From: CAYRHS01 sp964424125
GTDB taxonomy: Bacteria > Actinomycetota > Acidimicrobiia > IMCC26256 > JAOSJL01
DNA: 30,547 nucleotides
Reading direction: 5' to 3'
NCBI GenBank assembly: GCA_964424125.1
Contig: CAYRHS010000013.1
Span: 1 to 30,547 of the forward strand
Shown here: in pieces, positions 1-8,332 of the stretch
Layout: every line of letters begins with the position of its first letter
Numbering within the stretch: position 1 is the first letter of the stretch
The notes under the pieces: generated by a model
The model's database searches: none
Told to the model about the DNA's origin: nothing
Seen by the model: the letters and a program-made list of their open reading frames with translations, nothing else
Program-made: the position numbers and the translations under genes

Positions 1-1608
1 GTCGAGAACCTGGGCATCATCGACGACGCCACGGTCGTCCTCGGCCCGGGGATGACGACGATCACCGGCGAGACCGGCGCGGGCAAGACGTTGCTCGTGA
101 CGGCTCTGGAGCTCGCGCTCGGGGGTCGCGCCGACCCCGATGTCGTCCGTGCCGGCGCAACGGAGGCGCAGGTGGAAGCTCGTGTCGTCGACCGGCATGG
201 TGACGAGTACGTGCTCGTCCGGGTGATCCCGACGACCGGCCGAAGCCGCGCGTACGTCAACGGAGGCCTGGTCACCGCCTCCGAGCTCGCGACCATCGGC
301 CGGGGCGTCGTCGATCTCTACGGGCAGCAGGCGCACCGCGCGTTGCTCTCACCCGATGAGCAGCGTGGTGCGCTCGACCGTTTCGCCGGCGACGACGCTC
401 GTGGTACGCGCGACGAGGTCGCCGCCGCGCTCGCGGACGTGCGGGGGCTCGAGGCCGAGCTGGCCGATCTCGGAGGTGACGAGCACGCGCGCGCGAGGGA
501 GCTGGAGCTGCTCCGGTACCAGGTCGACGACATCCGGGCCGCCGAGCTCCGGGAACCGGACGAGGTCGAGACGCTCCGCTCGGAACACGAGCTGTTGAGC
601 GATGCGGCGGCGTACCGCCGCGCGCTGGAGGAAGCGCACGAGCTTGTGGAAGGGCCCGCGGTGGATGCCGTCGGGCAGGCGGTGGCGGGATTGGCCGATC
701 GTCCGGGTGTCGGCGATCTCGCCGACCGGCTGCGCGGCACGCAGGCCGAGCTCGGAGACCTGGCGGCCGAGCTCCGCGTCCGAGCGGAGACCATCTCGGA
801 GGACCCGGCGCACCTCGAGGCCGTGGACCGACGTCGCCAGGTGCTGACCGATCTGACGCACAAGTACGGCCCGACGCTGGCCGACGTGTTGGCGTGCGAA
901 CGAGAGGCGAGCGCCCGGCTCGATCTCCTGTCCCGGGCCGACGAGCGGGCCGGTGAGCTGGCGCAACGGAGGGGAGCTGCTCAGGCGCGCGCGGCGCGCG
1001 CCGCGGCGCGGCTATCGGACGAGCGCCGCGCCGCGGCCGGACCGCTGGCGGAAGCAGCCACCGAGCGCATCCACGGCCTGGCGATGCTCAACGCCCGGTT
1101 CGACGTCCACGTCGAGTCGGGACCGCTCACCGCCGACGGCGCGGACACGGTCGAGTTCCGCCTGCAGGCAAACCCGGGCGAACCCTCACGTTCCTTGCTT
1201 CGCTCTGCCTCGGGAGGCGAGTTGGCGCGCGTGATGCTGGCTCTGCGCGTCGCGCTCAGCGCGCGAGACGGTGAGCAGACGGCTCGAACGCTCGTCTTCG
1301 ACGAGGTCGACACCGGGATCGGTGGCGCCGCCGGCGCGGCCGTGGGTGCGGCGCTCGCTCTGCTCGGACGTCACCATCAGGTGCTGTGCGTGACCCATCT
1401 GGCCCAGGTCGCGGCCAACGCAGATGCGCAGTTCGCGGTGGCGAAGCGGTCGCGCGCGGGACGGACCGTGGCCGAGGTCGGCCTGCTCGTCGACGACTCC
1501 CGAGTGGCCGAGCTCTCGCGGATGCTGGCGGGCCGTGAGTCCTCGGAGCATGCGCGAGGGCACGCGCAGGAGCTGCTCGCCGCGGCGGCGGCCGAGCGGG
1601 GACGATGA
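1..1608 (+). CDS. recN: DNA repair ATPase RecN, 5'-truncated by window edge
   Basis: RecN is an SMC-like cytosolic ATPase that acts early in recombinational repair of double-strand breaks. The frame is open from base 1, and its first visible residues, VENLGIIDDA, match the usual start of RecN a few residues in, so only the extreme N-terminus is missing. An ATG at 52 lies inside the ATP-binding fold and is not the real start. Visible motifs are the Walker A GETGAGKT (about visible residues 23-30), a long Ala/Glu/Arg-rich coiled-coil middle, the ABC signature SGGELARV (about 402), Walker B LVFDEVDTGIGG (about 430) and the switch histidine in VTHLAQVAA. The 535 visible residues fit the family length of 550-590. 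The stop overlaps the steA start (ATGATGA), so it heads or continues an operon. Identification is secure. Confidence 0.96.
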   Translation, partial: VENLGIIDDATVVLGPGMTTITGETGAGKTLLVTALELALGGRADPDVVRAGATEAQVEARVVDRHGDEYVLVRVIPTTGRSRAYVNGGLVTASELATIGRGVVDLYGQQAHRALLSPDEQRGALDRFAGDDARGTRDEVAAALADVRGLEAELADLGGDEHARARELELLRYQVDDIRAAELREPDEVETLRSEHELLSDAAAYRRALEEAHELVEGPAVDAVGQAVAGLADRPGVGDLADRLRGTQAELGDLAAELRVRAETISEDPAHLEAVDRRRQVLTDLTHKYGPTLADVLACEREASARLDLLSRADERAGELAQRRGAAQARAARAAARLSDERRAAAGPLAEAATERIHGLAMLNARFDVHVESGPLTADGADTVEFRLQANPGEPSRSLLRSASGGELARVMLALRVALSARDGEQTARTLVFDEVDTGIGGAAGAAVGAALALLGRHHQVLCVTHLAQVAANADAQFAVAKRSRAGRTVAEVGLLVDDSRVAELSRMLAGRESSEHARGHAQELLAAAAAERGR

Positions 1609-2765
1609 TGGAGCACGAGCTCGAGGGCACAAGCGTGACCGGCACGGCGCGGATCGGGCGTCGTACGAAGGACCTGGTGAAGCGGCTGGCGCCCGGTGAC
1701 GTTGCCGTCATCGATCACCGCGACCTCGACCGGGTCGCGGCGGAGGGATTGGTCGACGCGAGGGTCGCGGCCGTCGTGAACGCGGCGTGTTCCATCTCGG
1801 GGCGCTACCCGAACAGTGGGCCCATCCGCATCCTCCGCGCCGGGATCCCGGTCGTCGACGAGGCGGGAAGCGAGCTGCTCGACCGACTGGAGGACGGCGC
1901 CTCGGTCGTCCTCGAGGGCGGCGAGATCCGATGCGACGGCGTCGTCGTCGGGAAAGGCCGACGGCTCAGGGCGGAGGACGTCGAGGACCGGATGGAGGAG
2001 GCGCGGGTCGCGATCGGGGCCGAGCTCCAGCAGTTCGCGACGAACACGCTGGAGTTCGTCGAGCAGGAAGCGACGCTGACGTTCCAGCCGGTCGCGCTCC
2101 CTCCGCTGCGCACGGAGGTCCGGGGGAGGCACGCGCTCGTGGTCGTCCGGGGTCACGACTACCGCAGTGATCTCCGGGCGTTGCGGCCCTACATCCGCGA
2201 GTACCGACCCGTGCTCATCGGGGTCGACGGCGGCGCCGACGCGCTCCTCGAGCTCGGGCTCACCCCGGACATCATCACCGGCGACTTCGACTCGGTGTCC
2301 GACCGAGCCGTCGCGTGCGGAGCAGAGCTCGTGCACCACGTGCACCCCGATGGACGCGCGCCGGGCAGAGAGGAGCTCCTGGCCTGGGGGCTCCCCTACG
2401 AGGAGTTCGTGGTCGAGGGAACGAGCGAGGACGCAGCCATGCTCTTGGCGTACGAGGCCGGGGCCCGCCTGATCGTGGCGGTGGGGACCCACGCCACGAT
2501 GGTCGAGTTCCTCGACAAGGGTCGGCCGGGCATGTCGTCCACGTTCCTCACCCGGCTGCGGCTCGGGCCGATGCTCGTGGACGCCAAGGGTGTGAGCCAG
2601 CTCTACGAGGGAAGGGTCCGCCGACGTGACCTCGCGCTGTTGGTGGGAGCCGCGCTGGTGGCAGTGCTCGTGATCACGATCGTCGCCGAACCGATCCACG
2701 TCTTCCTGGACGGTCTGTGGCTGTGGATCCGCGACCTGTGGTTCTCCTTCACACACCGGTTCTGA
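1605..2765 (+). CDS. steA: SteA-like putative cytokinetic ring protein
   Basis: This is a 386-residue homologue of actinobacterial SteA, a division and envelope factor described in Corynebacterium. The middle (about 205-310) resembles a thiamin-pyrophosphokinase nucleotide-binding fold, with GVDGGADALLE and TGDFDSVSD. A C-terminal membrane segment (about 343-364) is followed by a short aromatic tail, LWLWIRDLWF. The order recN-steA-mctB supports the call, because the same order is found around Rv1696-Rv1698. Two adjacent ATGs (1605 and 1608) can serve as start, and both overlap the recN stop. The stop overlaps the next start (TGATG). The TPK-like fold does not imply thiamin metabolism: the membrane tail and context argue for division. 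The precise biochemical function is not known to me. Confidence 0.88.
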   Translation: MMEHELEGTSVTGTARIGRRTKDLVKRLAPGDVAVIDHRDLDRVAAEGLVDARVAAVVNAACSISGRYPNSGPIRILRAGIPVVDEAGSELLDRLEDGASVVLEGGEIRCDGVVVGKGRRLRAEDVEDRMEEARVAIGAELQQFATNTLEFVEQEATLTFQPVALPPLRTEVRGRHALVVVRGHDYRSDLRALRPYIREYRPVLIGVDGGADALLELGLTPDIITGDFDSVSDRAVACGAELVHHVHPDGRAPGREELLAWGLPYEEFVVEGTSEDAAMLLAYEAGARLIVAVGTHATMVEFLDKGRPGMSSTFLTRLRLGPMLVDAKGVSQLYEGRVRRRDLALLVGAALVAVLVITIVAEPIHVFLDGLWLWIRDLWFSFTHRF

Positions 2766-3706
2766 TGATCAACTTCCGGTTCCATCTCGTCTCGCTCGTG
2801 GCGGTCTTCCTCGCCCTGGCAGTCGGCATCGTCGTCGGGTCGACCTTGATCGACCGGGCGATCGTCGACGCGCTACGCAATCGCATCGACACCGTCGAGG
2901 CGAACCTCGACGACGCCGACCAGGTGAACGACGAGCTGCGGGCAACCAACGACGAGCTCGACGACTTCGTCGACGCCTCCGCGCCGTGGGCGGTGGAGGG
3001 CCGCCTGCCGGAGACGCCGGTGCTGGTGCTCGCTTCGCGCGGACTCGACGGAGACGCGCTCGACTCCACCGTGGTCAGCCTGCGGGAGGCAGGCGCCGAG
3101 GTGGGCGGCGTCGTGTGGTTCGAGGAAGCGTGGCGCCTCGAAGACGACGGGGATCAGGAGGCACTCGCGACCGCTCTCGGCCGCGCCGGGGGCGCGCCGG
3201 ATGCGCTGCGCGAGGAGGCCATCACCGCCGTGGCGGCCGAGCTCTCGAGCGACGGAATCGCGCGCCCGGTTCTTACCAACCTGATCGACAACGACTTCCT
3301 CGCGCTCGAGACCGTCGACGGCGAGGAGGCGTCGGCCGAGCAGCTCGGAGGCACGGGGACGCGTGCCGTGATCGCCGTCGGGACCGACGCGGCGCTCCCT
3401 TCGGAGGATCTGGCCGCGCTCCTGACGCAGGATCTGGTGGCGCGCGCCGTGCCGCTCACGGTGGCCGAGGTCTACAAGGGAAGCCACGACGATCCACCCC
3501 GTGGCGCCGCTCTGGCCTTCGTGCGCGACGACGACGAACTGGCGGCAGCGGTGTCCACCGTCGACGACCTGGAGGTCGTGCCGGGGCGCGTCGCGACGGT
3601 CCTCTCGCTCGCCGACCTGGGCGAGGGCCGCGTCGGCCACTACGGCGTCGGGGCGGATGCCCAGGCGCCGCTCCCGTTACCCGTGGGTGACGGCGCTCCC
3701 GAGTGA
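2765..3706 (+). CDS. MctB/SteB-family membrane-anchored protein (DUF3186)
   Basis: The 313-residue protein begins MINFRFHLVSLVAVF, the hallmark N-terminus of the family that includes mycobacterial MctB (copper export channel protein) and, as I recall, corynebacterial SteB. One transmembrane helix (about 8-26) is followed by a short acidic coiled coil (about 36-66) and an extracytoplasmic alpha/beta domain. The ATG at 2765 was chosen over an upstream in-frame ATG at 2717 because it gives the family's conserved N-terminus and overlaps the steA stop. The protein contains no cysteine and few candidate copper ligands, so a role in copper transport is not visible here. Its place directly after steA favours a SteB-like division or envelope partner. 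The family call is strong; the function is uncertain. Confidence 0.85.
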   Translation: MINFRFHLVSLVAVFLALAVGIVVGSTLIDRAIVDALRNRIDTVEANLDDADQVNDELRATNDELDDFVDASAPWAVEGRLPETPVLVLASRGLDGDALDSTVVSLREAGAEVGGVVWFEEAWRLEDDGDQEALATALGRAGGAPDALREEAITAVAAELSSDGIARPVLTNLIDNDFLALETVDGEEASAEQLGGTGTRAVIAVGTDAALPSEDLAALLTQDLVARAVPLTVAEVYKGSHDDPPRGAALAFVRDDDELAAAVSTVDDLEVVPGRVATVLSLADLGEGRVGHYGVGADAQAPLPLPVGDGAPE

Positions 3707-3728
3707 TGCCGGACGCGCGGGCGCTTGC

Positions 3729-5978
3729 GTGAAGCGGCGGGGACGGCCCGCCGGGGTCCTCCTTGTCGCCGGGTTGGTGGCGATCCTGTGGCCCCCGTCG
3801 CCGGCATCGGCGTCGCCCGCGAGACGCGTGGAGCGCGACAAACCCGTGGAGCGAGTGCTGATCGTCGCGCTCCCGGGTCTCGCTTGGGAGGATCTGGAAG
3901 CGGTGGACACGCCGAACCTCGACTCGATCGTGGCGGACGGCGCCGTCGCGAACCTCTCCGTTCGAGTGACGGGACTCGCGGCCGAGCGGGGTGAGGGCTA
4001 CGCGACGATCGGCGCGGGGTCCCGAGCCGTCGCCCCGCCGGAGGTCGCGGGCCTCGCACTGGCCCCCGAGGAGCGGTACGGCGCGGGTGACGCCGCGCAG
4101 GCATTCGAGCGCCGAACCGGTCACCCGCTGGACGGCGCGGCCGGCCAACTGGCCATCGAGGAGCTCGAGCGTGAGAACGATCGGTCGCTCTTCGGCGCCG
4201 AGCTCGGAATGCTGTCCGAGGAGCTCGACGGCGCGGGGGTCGACCGAGCGGTGATCGGCAACGCCGACCGACCGTTGACCATCGCCGACCTCTGGATCTA
4301 CCAGCGCGAAGCGGCGCTCGCGCTCATGGGTCCGGACGGCGTGGTCGCGGAGGGTCGAGTCGACCGCGGGCTCCTCGAAGCGGCCCCGGACGCCGCCGGC
4401 GGCGTGCAACTCGATCCCGAGGCGGTCGTCGACGAGTTCGAGGACGTGTGGACCGGCGGTCCGGCTGTGGTCCTGGTCGAAGGGTCCGATCTCGTCCGGG
4501 CCGACCCGTTGACCTCGCTGGCATCGTCGGCCCAGCAGGACCGGATGTGGCACGAGGCGCTCCGATCGACGGACTCGCTGGTCGGCAGGCTCCTGGATGC
4601 GGTCGACCCCGCTTCCGATGCGGTACTCGTGATCGCGCCGGGCACGCCGTCGTCGGGACCGCGCCTCACCGTCGCCGCCCTGCGAGCTCCAGGGATACAA
4701 CCGGGCTTCTTGCAGAGCGCGGTGACGCGCCGCGCGGGCTTCGTGACGATCACCGACGTGGCGCCGACCGTGCTGGAGCTCCTCGGGCTGGATCGTCCGA
4801 GCGCCATGGAAGGACGTCCGTTCGAGGTCTCGAACAGCGGTGGCTCGCCGAGCGAGCGAGTCGACACACTCGTGGACGCCGACGCCGACGCCCGGTTCCG
4901 GGATTCGGTCCTGGGACCCGTGGCCGCCTCCTTCGTCGCCCTGCAGTTGCTGCTCTCGATCGCGTGCGGGCTCCTCCTCTGGCGTCGGCCGGACCGGCCG
5001 TCGCTCGGCAAGCTGACTCGCTTCGCGGCCCTCGCATTGCTCGGGTTCCTCCCGGCCACGTATCTCGCCGGCTTCCTCCGGTTCTCGGACGCGGGCGTGA
5101 TCGCCTATGCCGCGTTCCTCGTCGGCGTCGCATTGGCAGTGGCCGGCGGCGCCTGGTTCGCGGGTCGGCACGAGCTCACACCCCTGCAGGTGGCGCTCGG
5201 CGTCGTGATCGGCGTGATCGTCCTCAGCGTCGTCGTCCTCGATTCGCGGCTGCAGCTCAGCACGGTATTCGGTGACTCACCCATCGTCGCGGGGCGCTTC
5301 ACCGGCGTGAACAACGTCACCTCCGCGGCATTGTTCGCGTCGGCAATCCTGCTCGCCGCGTTCTTCGTGCACCGGCGCGGCGTGCCCAGAGGTGCGATGG
5401 TCGCGACGGCGTTGCTGGTCGTGGTGCTCCTGGTGGACATCATGCCGCCGTGGGGCTCGGACGTCGGTGGCATCCTCACCGGCGTCCCGGCGTTCGCGTT
5501 GACGGCGAGCCTGCTCTGGGGAGCGCGGGTGCGGGTCCGTTGGGTGCTCGTCTTCCTCGCGGCCACGGTGGTCGTGGTGGCGATCGTCGGTGGCCTGGAC
5601 CTGATGCGGCCGAGCGCGGAACGAACGCACCTCGGGCGGCTCTTCGAGGACGTGTCGGATGACGGCTGGCGGAGCTTCGAGCTCGTCGTACGAAGGAAGC
5701 TCGAACAGAACGTGCGCTCGCTGTCGACCTCGGTGTGGAGGTTCGAGGTGCTGGCCTTCGCCGGGTTCGCCGTATTCTTGGCAGTCCGAGCGAGGACGGA
5801 GCTTCGGTCGCTGGTCGAGCGGATCCCCGAGCTCGTGCCGGCGACGATCGGTCTCCTCGTGGCGGCTGGCCTCGGGTTCGCCCTGAACGACTCCGGCATC
5901 GCGGTTCCGGGCATGATGTTCGCGGTCATCAACCCGGTGCTCGTCTACCTGCTGCTGCGAGTCGGGACGGAGCCATGA
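3729..5978 (+). CDS. AlkP-like polytopic membrane protein, paralogue 1
   Basis: This 749-residue protein has a signal peptide or anchor (RPAGVLLVAGLVAILW, small residues near 28), an extracytoplasmic alkaline-phosphatase-like domain (about 40-375) and roughly ten membrane helices (about 397-745). The AlkP relationship rests on VLIVALPGLAWEDL near the start, YATIGAGSRA, and the late DVAPTVLELLG followed by SAMEGRPF. The Asp that normally follows the first beta strand and binds metal is Pro49, and the usual DHG-type ligand loop reads APGTPSSG, so the metal site looks degenerate. Polar membrane motifs are TVFGDSPIVAGRF (about 513), WGSDVGG (575), RTHLGRL (His634) and NDSGIAVPG (720). GTG 3729 was chosen because it precedes the basic n-region KRRGR. 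It lies 22 nt after mctB and overlaps its paralogue by 4 bp. Function unknown; envelope polymer chemistry is inferred from neighbours. Confidence 0.82.
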   Translation: MKRRGRPAGVLLVAGLVAILWPPSPASASPARRVERDKPVERVLIVALPGLAWEDLEAVDTPNLDSIVADGAVANLSVRVTGLAAERGEGYATIGAGSRAVAPPEVAGLALAPEERYGAGDAAQAFERRTGHPLDGAAGQLAIEELERENDRSLFGAELGMLSEELDGAGVDRAVIGNADRPLTIADLWIYQREAALALMGPDGVVAEGRVDRGLLEAAPDAAGGVQLDPEAVVDEFEDVWTGGPAVVLVEGSDLVRADPLTSLASSAQQDRMWHEALRSTDSLVGRLLDAVDPASDAVLVIAPGTPSSGPRLTVAALRAPGIQPGFLQSAVTRRAGFVTITDVAPTVLELLGLDRPSAMEGRPFEVSNSGGSPSERVDTLVDADADARFRDSVLGPVAASFVALQLLLSIACGLLLWRRPDRPSLGKLTRFAALALLGFLPATYLAGFLRFSDAGVIAYAAFLVGVALAVAGGAWFAGRHELTPLQVALGVVIGVIVLSVVVLDSRLQLSTVFGDSPIVAGRFTGVNNVTSAALFASAILLAAFFVHRRGVPRGAMVATALLVVVLLVDIMPPWGSDVGGILTGVPAFALTASLLWGARVRVRWVLVFLAATVVVVAIVGGLDLMRPSAERTHLGRLFEDVSDDGWRSFELVVRRKLEQNVRSLSTSVWRFEVLAFAGFAVFLAVRARTELRSLVERIPELVPATIGLLVAAGLGFALNDSGIAVPGMMFAVINPVLVYLLLRVGTEP

Positions 5979-8332
5979 GCAAGCCGGCACGAGCGCTCGT
6001 CGTGGTGGGGCTCGCTTCCATCGCCGTCGGGACGTTGGCCGCGCTCGCGCCGAGGCCCGGTGGGGCAGCGAGCCCCGACGGAGCGACGGACGCGAACCCG
6101 CCCGCCGATCGGGTGCTCGTCGTGTCGATCCCGACGCTCAGCTGGGCCGACCTCGATCTCGCGTCGCTCCCGAACCTGAACGGGCTGCTCGACGAGTCCG
6201 CGATCGCGGACCTCTCGGTGCGAGGTGTGCGGCACAGCACGAACGCGGGTGACGGTTACGTGACATTGGGCGCCGGGACGCGCGCCCGGGGATCGGCGGT
6301 GTCCGACGGTCTCGCGTTCCAGGTCGACGAGCGGTACGGCTCCGGCTCCGCAGAGGACGCGTTCGAGCGACGCACCGGCCGGTCGCCCGAAGAAGCCATC
6401 TTCAGTCTCGCGTTGCCCGCGGTCGCCGAGCGGAACGACGACCTTCGCTACGGGGCCGAGGTGGGGGCACTTGGTGACGCGCTCGCCGCCGCGGACGTGA
6501 ACCGCGCCGTGATCGCGAACGCGGACCGCGGTGTACCGGGTGTGGACGTCACCTACGGGCGGGAGGCGGTGCTCGGCCTCATGGACAGTGAAGGGGTCGT
6601 CCCGAGCGGGAGGGTGAACGCCGACCTGCTGCTCGAGGATCCGGAGGCCGCGTTCGGGACGCGCTACGACCTCGACGCGGTGATGGCCGCGTTCGACGAC
6701 GTGTGGGAGCCGCGTTCCGTCGTGCTCGTCGAGGCGTCGGATCTCGTACGGGCTGACGCCTACCGGCCGTTCGTCACGCCCGAACAACGACGCGCGTTCC
6801 TCGTGGACGCGTTGGAGGCGACCGACGAGCTGGTCGGCCAGCTCCTCGAGCGCGTCGATCCCGAGACCGACGCCGTGGTCGTCGTCGGGCCGTACCACGC
6901 ACGCAGCCGCGTACATCTGACGGTCGCCGGTCTGCGTGCGCCGGGCCTCGAGCCGGGATTGCTGCGGTCGGCTTCGACGAGACGCTCGGGATTCGTGTCG
7001 CTCGTCGACGTCGGCCCCACGGTGCTCGAGCTCCTCGACGTGAACCGACCGAGCTCCATGGAGGGACGCCCCTTCGAACGCGGTGCCACCGGGGGGGATG
7101 CGACCGAGCGGCGCGAGTTCCTGATCGAGGCCAATCGGGCCGCGAGCTTCCGGGACCGCATGGTCACGCCGGTCACGACCGCGTTCGTCGTCTTCAACGT
7201 CGTGTTGTCGTTCGTCGCGGGCCTCGTGCTCCTCCGACCGCGCCGCGCGCTCCAGTGGGTGGTCGCGGGACTGGCACTCACCGTGCTCGGGTTCCTCCCG
7301 GCCACCTACCTCGCCGGGGCGATCCCCTTCTACCGGCTCGGTGACGGCTGGTACTGGTCCTTCCTCTTCGGGGTCGGAATCGCGATCGCACTGGCGGCGA
7401 TCGCGCTCGGACGGGCGAGCGGTCGCTGGATCGATCCGCTCGTGTTCGCGCTCGGGGCCGTGTTGGGGCTCCAGTTCGTGGACGTGCTCCGCGGCGCCCC
7501 GCTCCAGCTGAACACGGTGTTCGGCTACTCGCCGACGGTCGCCGGTCGTTTCGCCGGATTCGGCAACCTGGCCTTCGCCCAGATCTCCTCCGCCGCCATC
7601 CTGCTCGCGGCATTGCTGGCCCACCGCGTAGGCGGTCGGCGAGGAGCGGTCGTCGGTGTGACTTTGCTTCTCGTGACGCTCGTGCTCGTCGGGATGCCGA
7701 TGTGGGGCTCGGACGTGGGTGGTGTGCTCACGCTCGTGTCGACGACGTGCGTGATGGCGACGCTGCTCTTCGGATGGCGGGTACGGCTCCGCTCCCTCCT
7801 TGCCTGGGCCGGCGCGACCCTGGCTGCGATCGCCTTGTTCGGCGCGTTCGACCTGGCCCGCCCGCCGGACAGGCGGACGCATCTGGGGCGGCTCATCGAG
7901 CAGGTGCGCGACGAGGGCTTCCACGCGTTCGAGACCGTCGTGCTCCGCAAGCTCTTCGCGAACCTGACGGTCCTCACCCGTTCGGACTGGATCCTGATGG
8001 TTCCTCTCGTGTTCGTGTTCCTTGCCGTGCTCGTCTGGCGTGCCCCGGGCCGCCTGCGGAACGTCCGGGACGTCGTACCCGAGCTCCGAGCGGCACTCGT
8101 GGGCTTGATGGTGGCGGGAGCGCTCGGGTTCGCGCTCAACGATTCGGGCATCGCCGTACCCGGTCTCATGCTCGGAGTCGTGAACGGGTCGCTCGTGTTC
8201 CTCGTGCTCCGGGTCCCACTCCGTTCATCGCCCGCGCCCGACCAAGCGCTGCGCCGGCCGCCGGCGCCGGAGCACGACGGTGACGAGGCCTCCGGCGGTC
8301 GGCGCGACCTCGAATCGGCGCGGACCTCATGA
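5975..8332 (+). CDS. AlkP-like polytopic membrane protein, paralogue 2
   Basis: The 785-residue tandem paralogue of the preceding gene has the same layout: signal anchor (about 8-28), AlkP-like ectodomain (about 45-380), about ten membrane helices and a hydrophilic cytoplasmic tail of about 35 residues that paralogue 1 lacks. Matching motifs are VLVVSIPTLSWADL, YVTLGAGTRA, DVGPTVLELLD, SSMEGRPF, TVFGYSPTVAGRF, WGSDVGG (577), RTHLGRL (His636) and NDSGIAVPG (722). The last three lie two residues later than in paralogue 1, so the duplication is collinear. Pro53 occupies the expected metal-binding Asp position. Both start and stop overlap neighbours by 4 bp (ATGA), indicating translational coupling with paralogue 1 and the MraY-like gene. 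A heterodimer is plausible but not shown. No enzymatic activity can be assigned from sequence alone. Confidence 0.82.
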   Translation: MSKPARALVVVGLASIAVGTLAALAPRPGGAASPDGATDANPPADRVLVVSIPTLSWADLDLASLPNLNGLLDESAIADLSVRGVRHSTNAGDGYVTLGAGTRARGSAVSDGLAFQVDERYGSGSAEDAFERRTGRSPEEAIFSLALPAVAERNDDLRYGAEVGALGDALAAADVNRAVIANADRGVPGVDVTYGREAVLGLMDSEGVVPSGRVNADLLLEDPEAAFGTRYDLDAVMAAFDDVWEPRSVVLVEASDLVRADAYRPFVTPEQRRAFLVDALEATDELVGQLLERVDPETDAVVVVGPYHARSRVHLTVAGLRAPGLEPGLLRSASTRRSGFVSLVDVGPTVLELLDVNRPSSMEGRPFERGATGGDATERREFLIEANRAASFRDRMVTPVTTAFVVFNVVLSFVAGLVLLRPRRALQWVVAGLALTVLGFLPATYLAGAIPFYRLGDGWYWSFLFGVGIAIALAAIALGRASGRWIDPLVFALGAVLGLQFVDVLRGAPLQLNTVFGYSPTVAGRFAGFGNLAFAQISSAAILLAALLAHRVGGRRGAVVGVTLLLVTLVLVGMPMWGSDVGGVLTLVSTTCVMATLLFGWRVRLRSLLAWAGATLAAIALFGAFDLARPPDRRTHLGRLIEQVRDEGFHAFETVVLRKLFANLTVLTRSDWILMVPLVFVFLAVLVWRAPGRLRNVRDVVPELRAALVGLMVAGALGFALNDSGIAVPGLMLGVVNGSLVFLVLRVPLRSSPAPDQALRRPPAPEHDGDEASGGRRDLESARTS

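Noticed and set aside
1605..2765. Thiamin pyrophosphokinase
   Set aside because: The TPK-like motif is present, but the extra N-terminal domain, the membrane tail and the recN-steA-mctB order fit SteA.
3501..3728. Longer N-terminus for AlkP-like paralogue 1
   Set aside because: It would overlap mctB by over 200 bp and the added residues are Ser/Arg-rich shadow text. GTG 3729 begins a normal signal peptide.
5945..7924. A 659-codon minus-strand frame antisense to AlkP-like paralogue 2
   Set aside because: The plus-strand protein aligns motif by motif with paralogue 1. The antisense product is His/Arg/Glu low-complexity.
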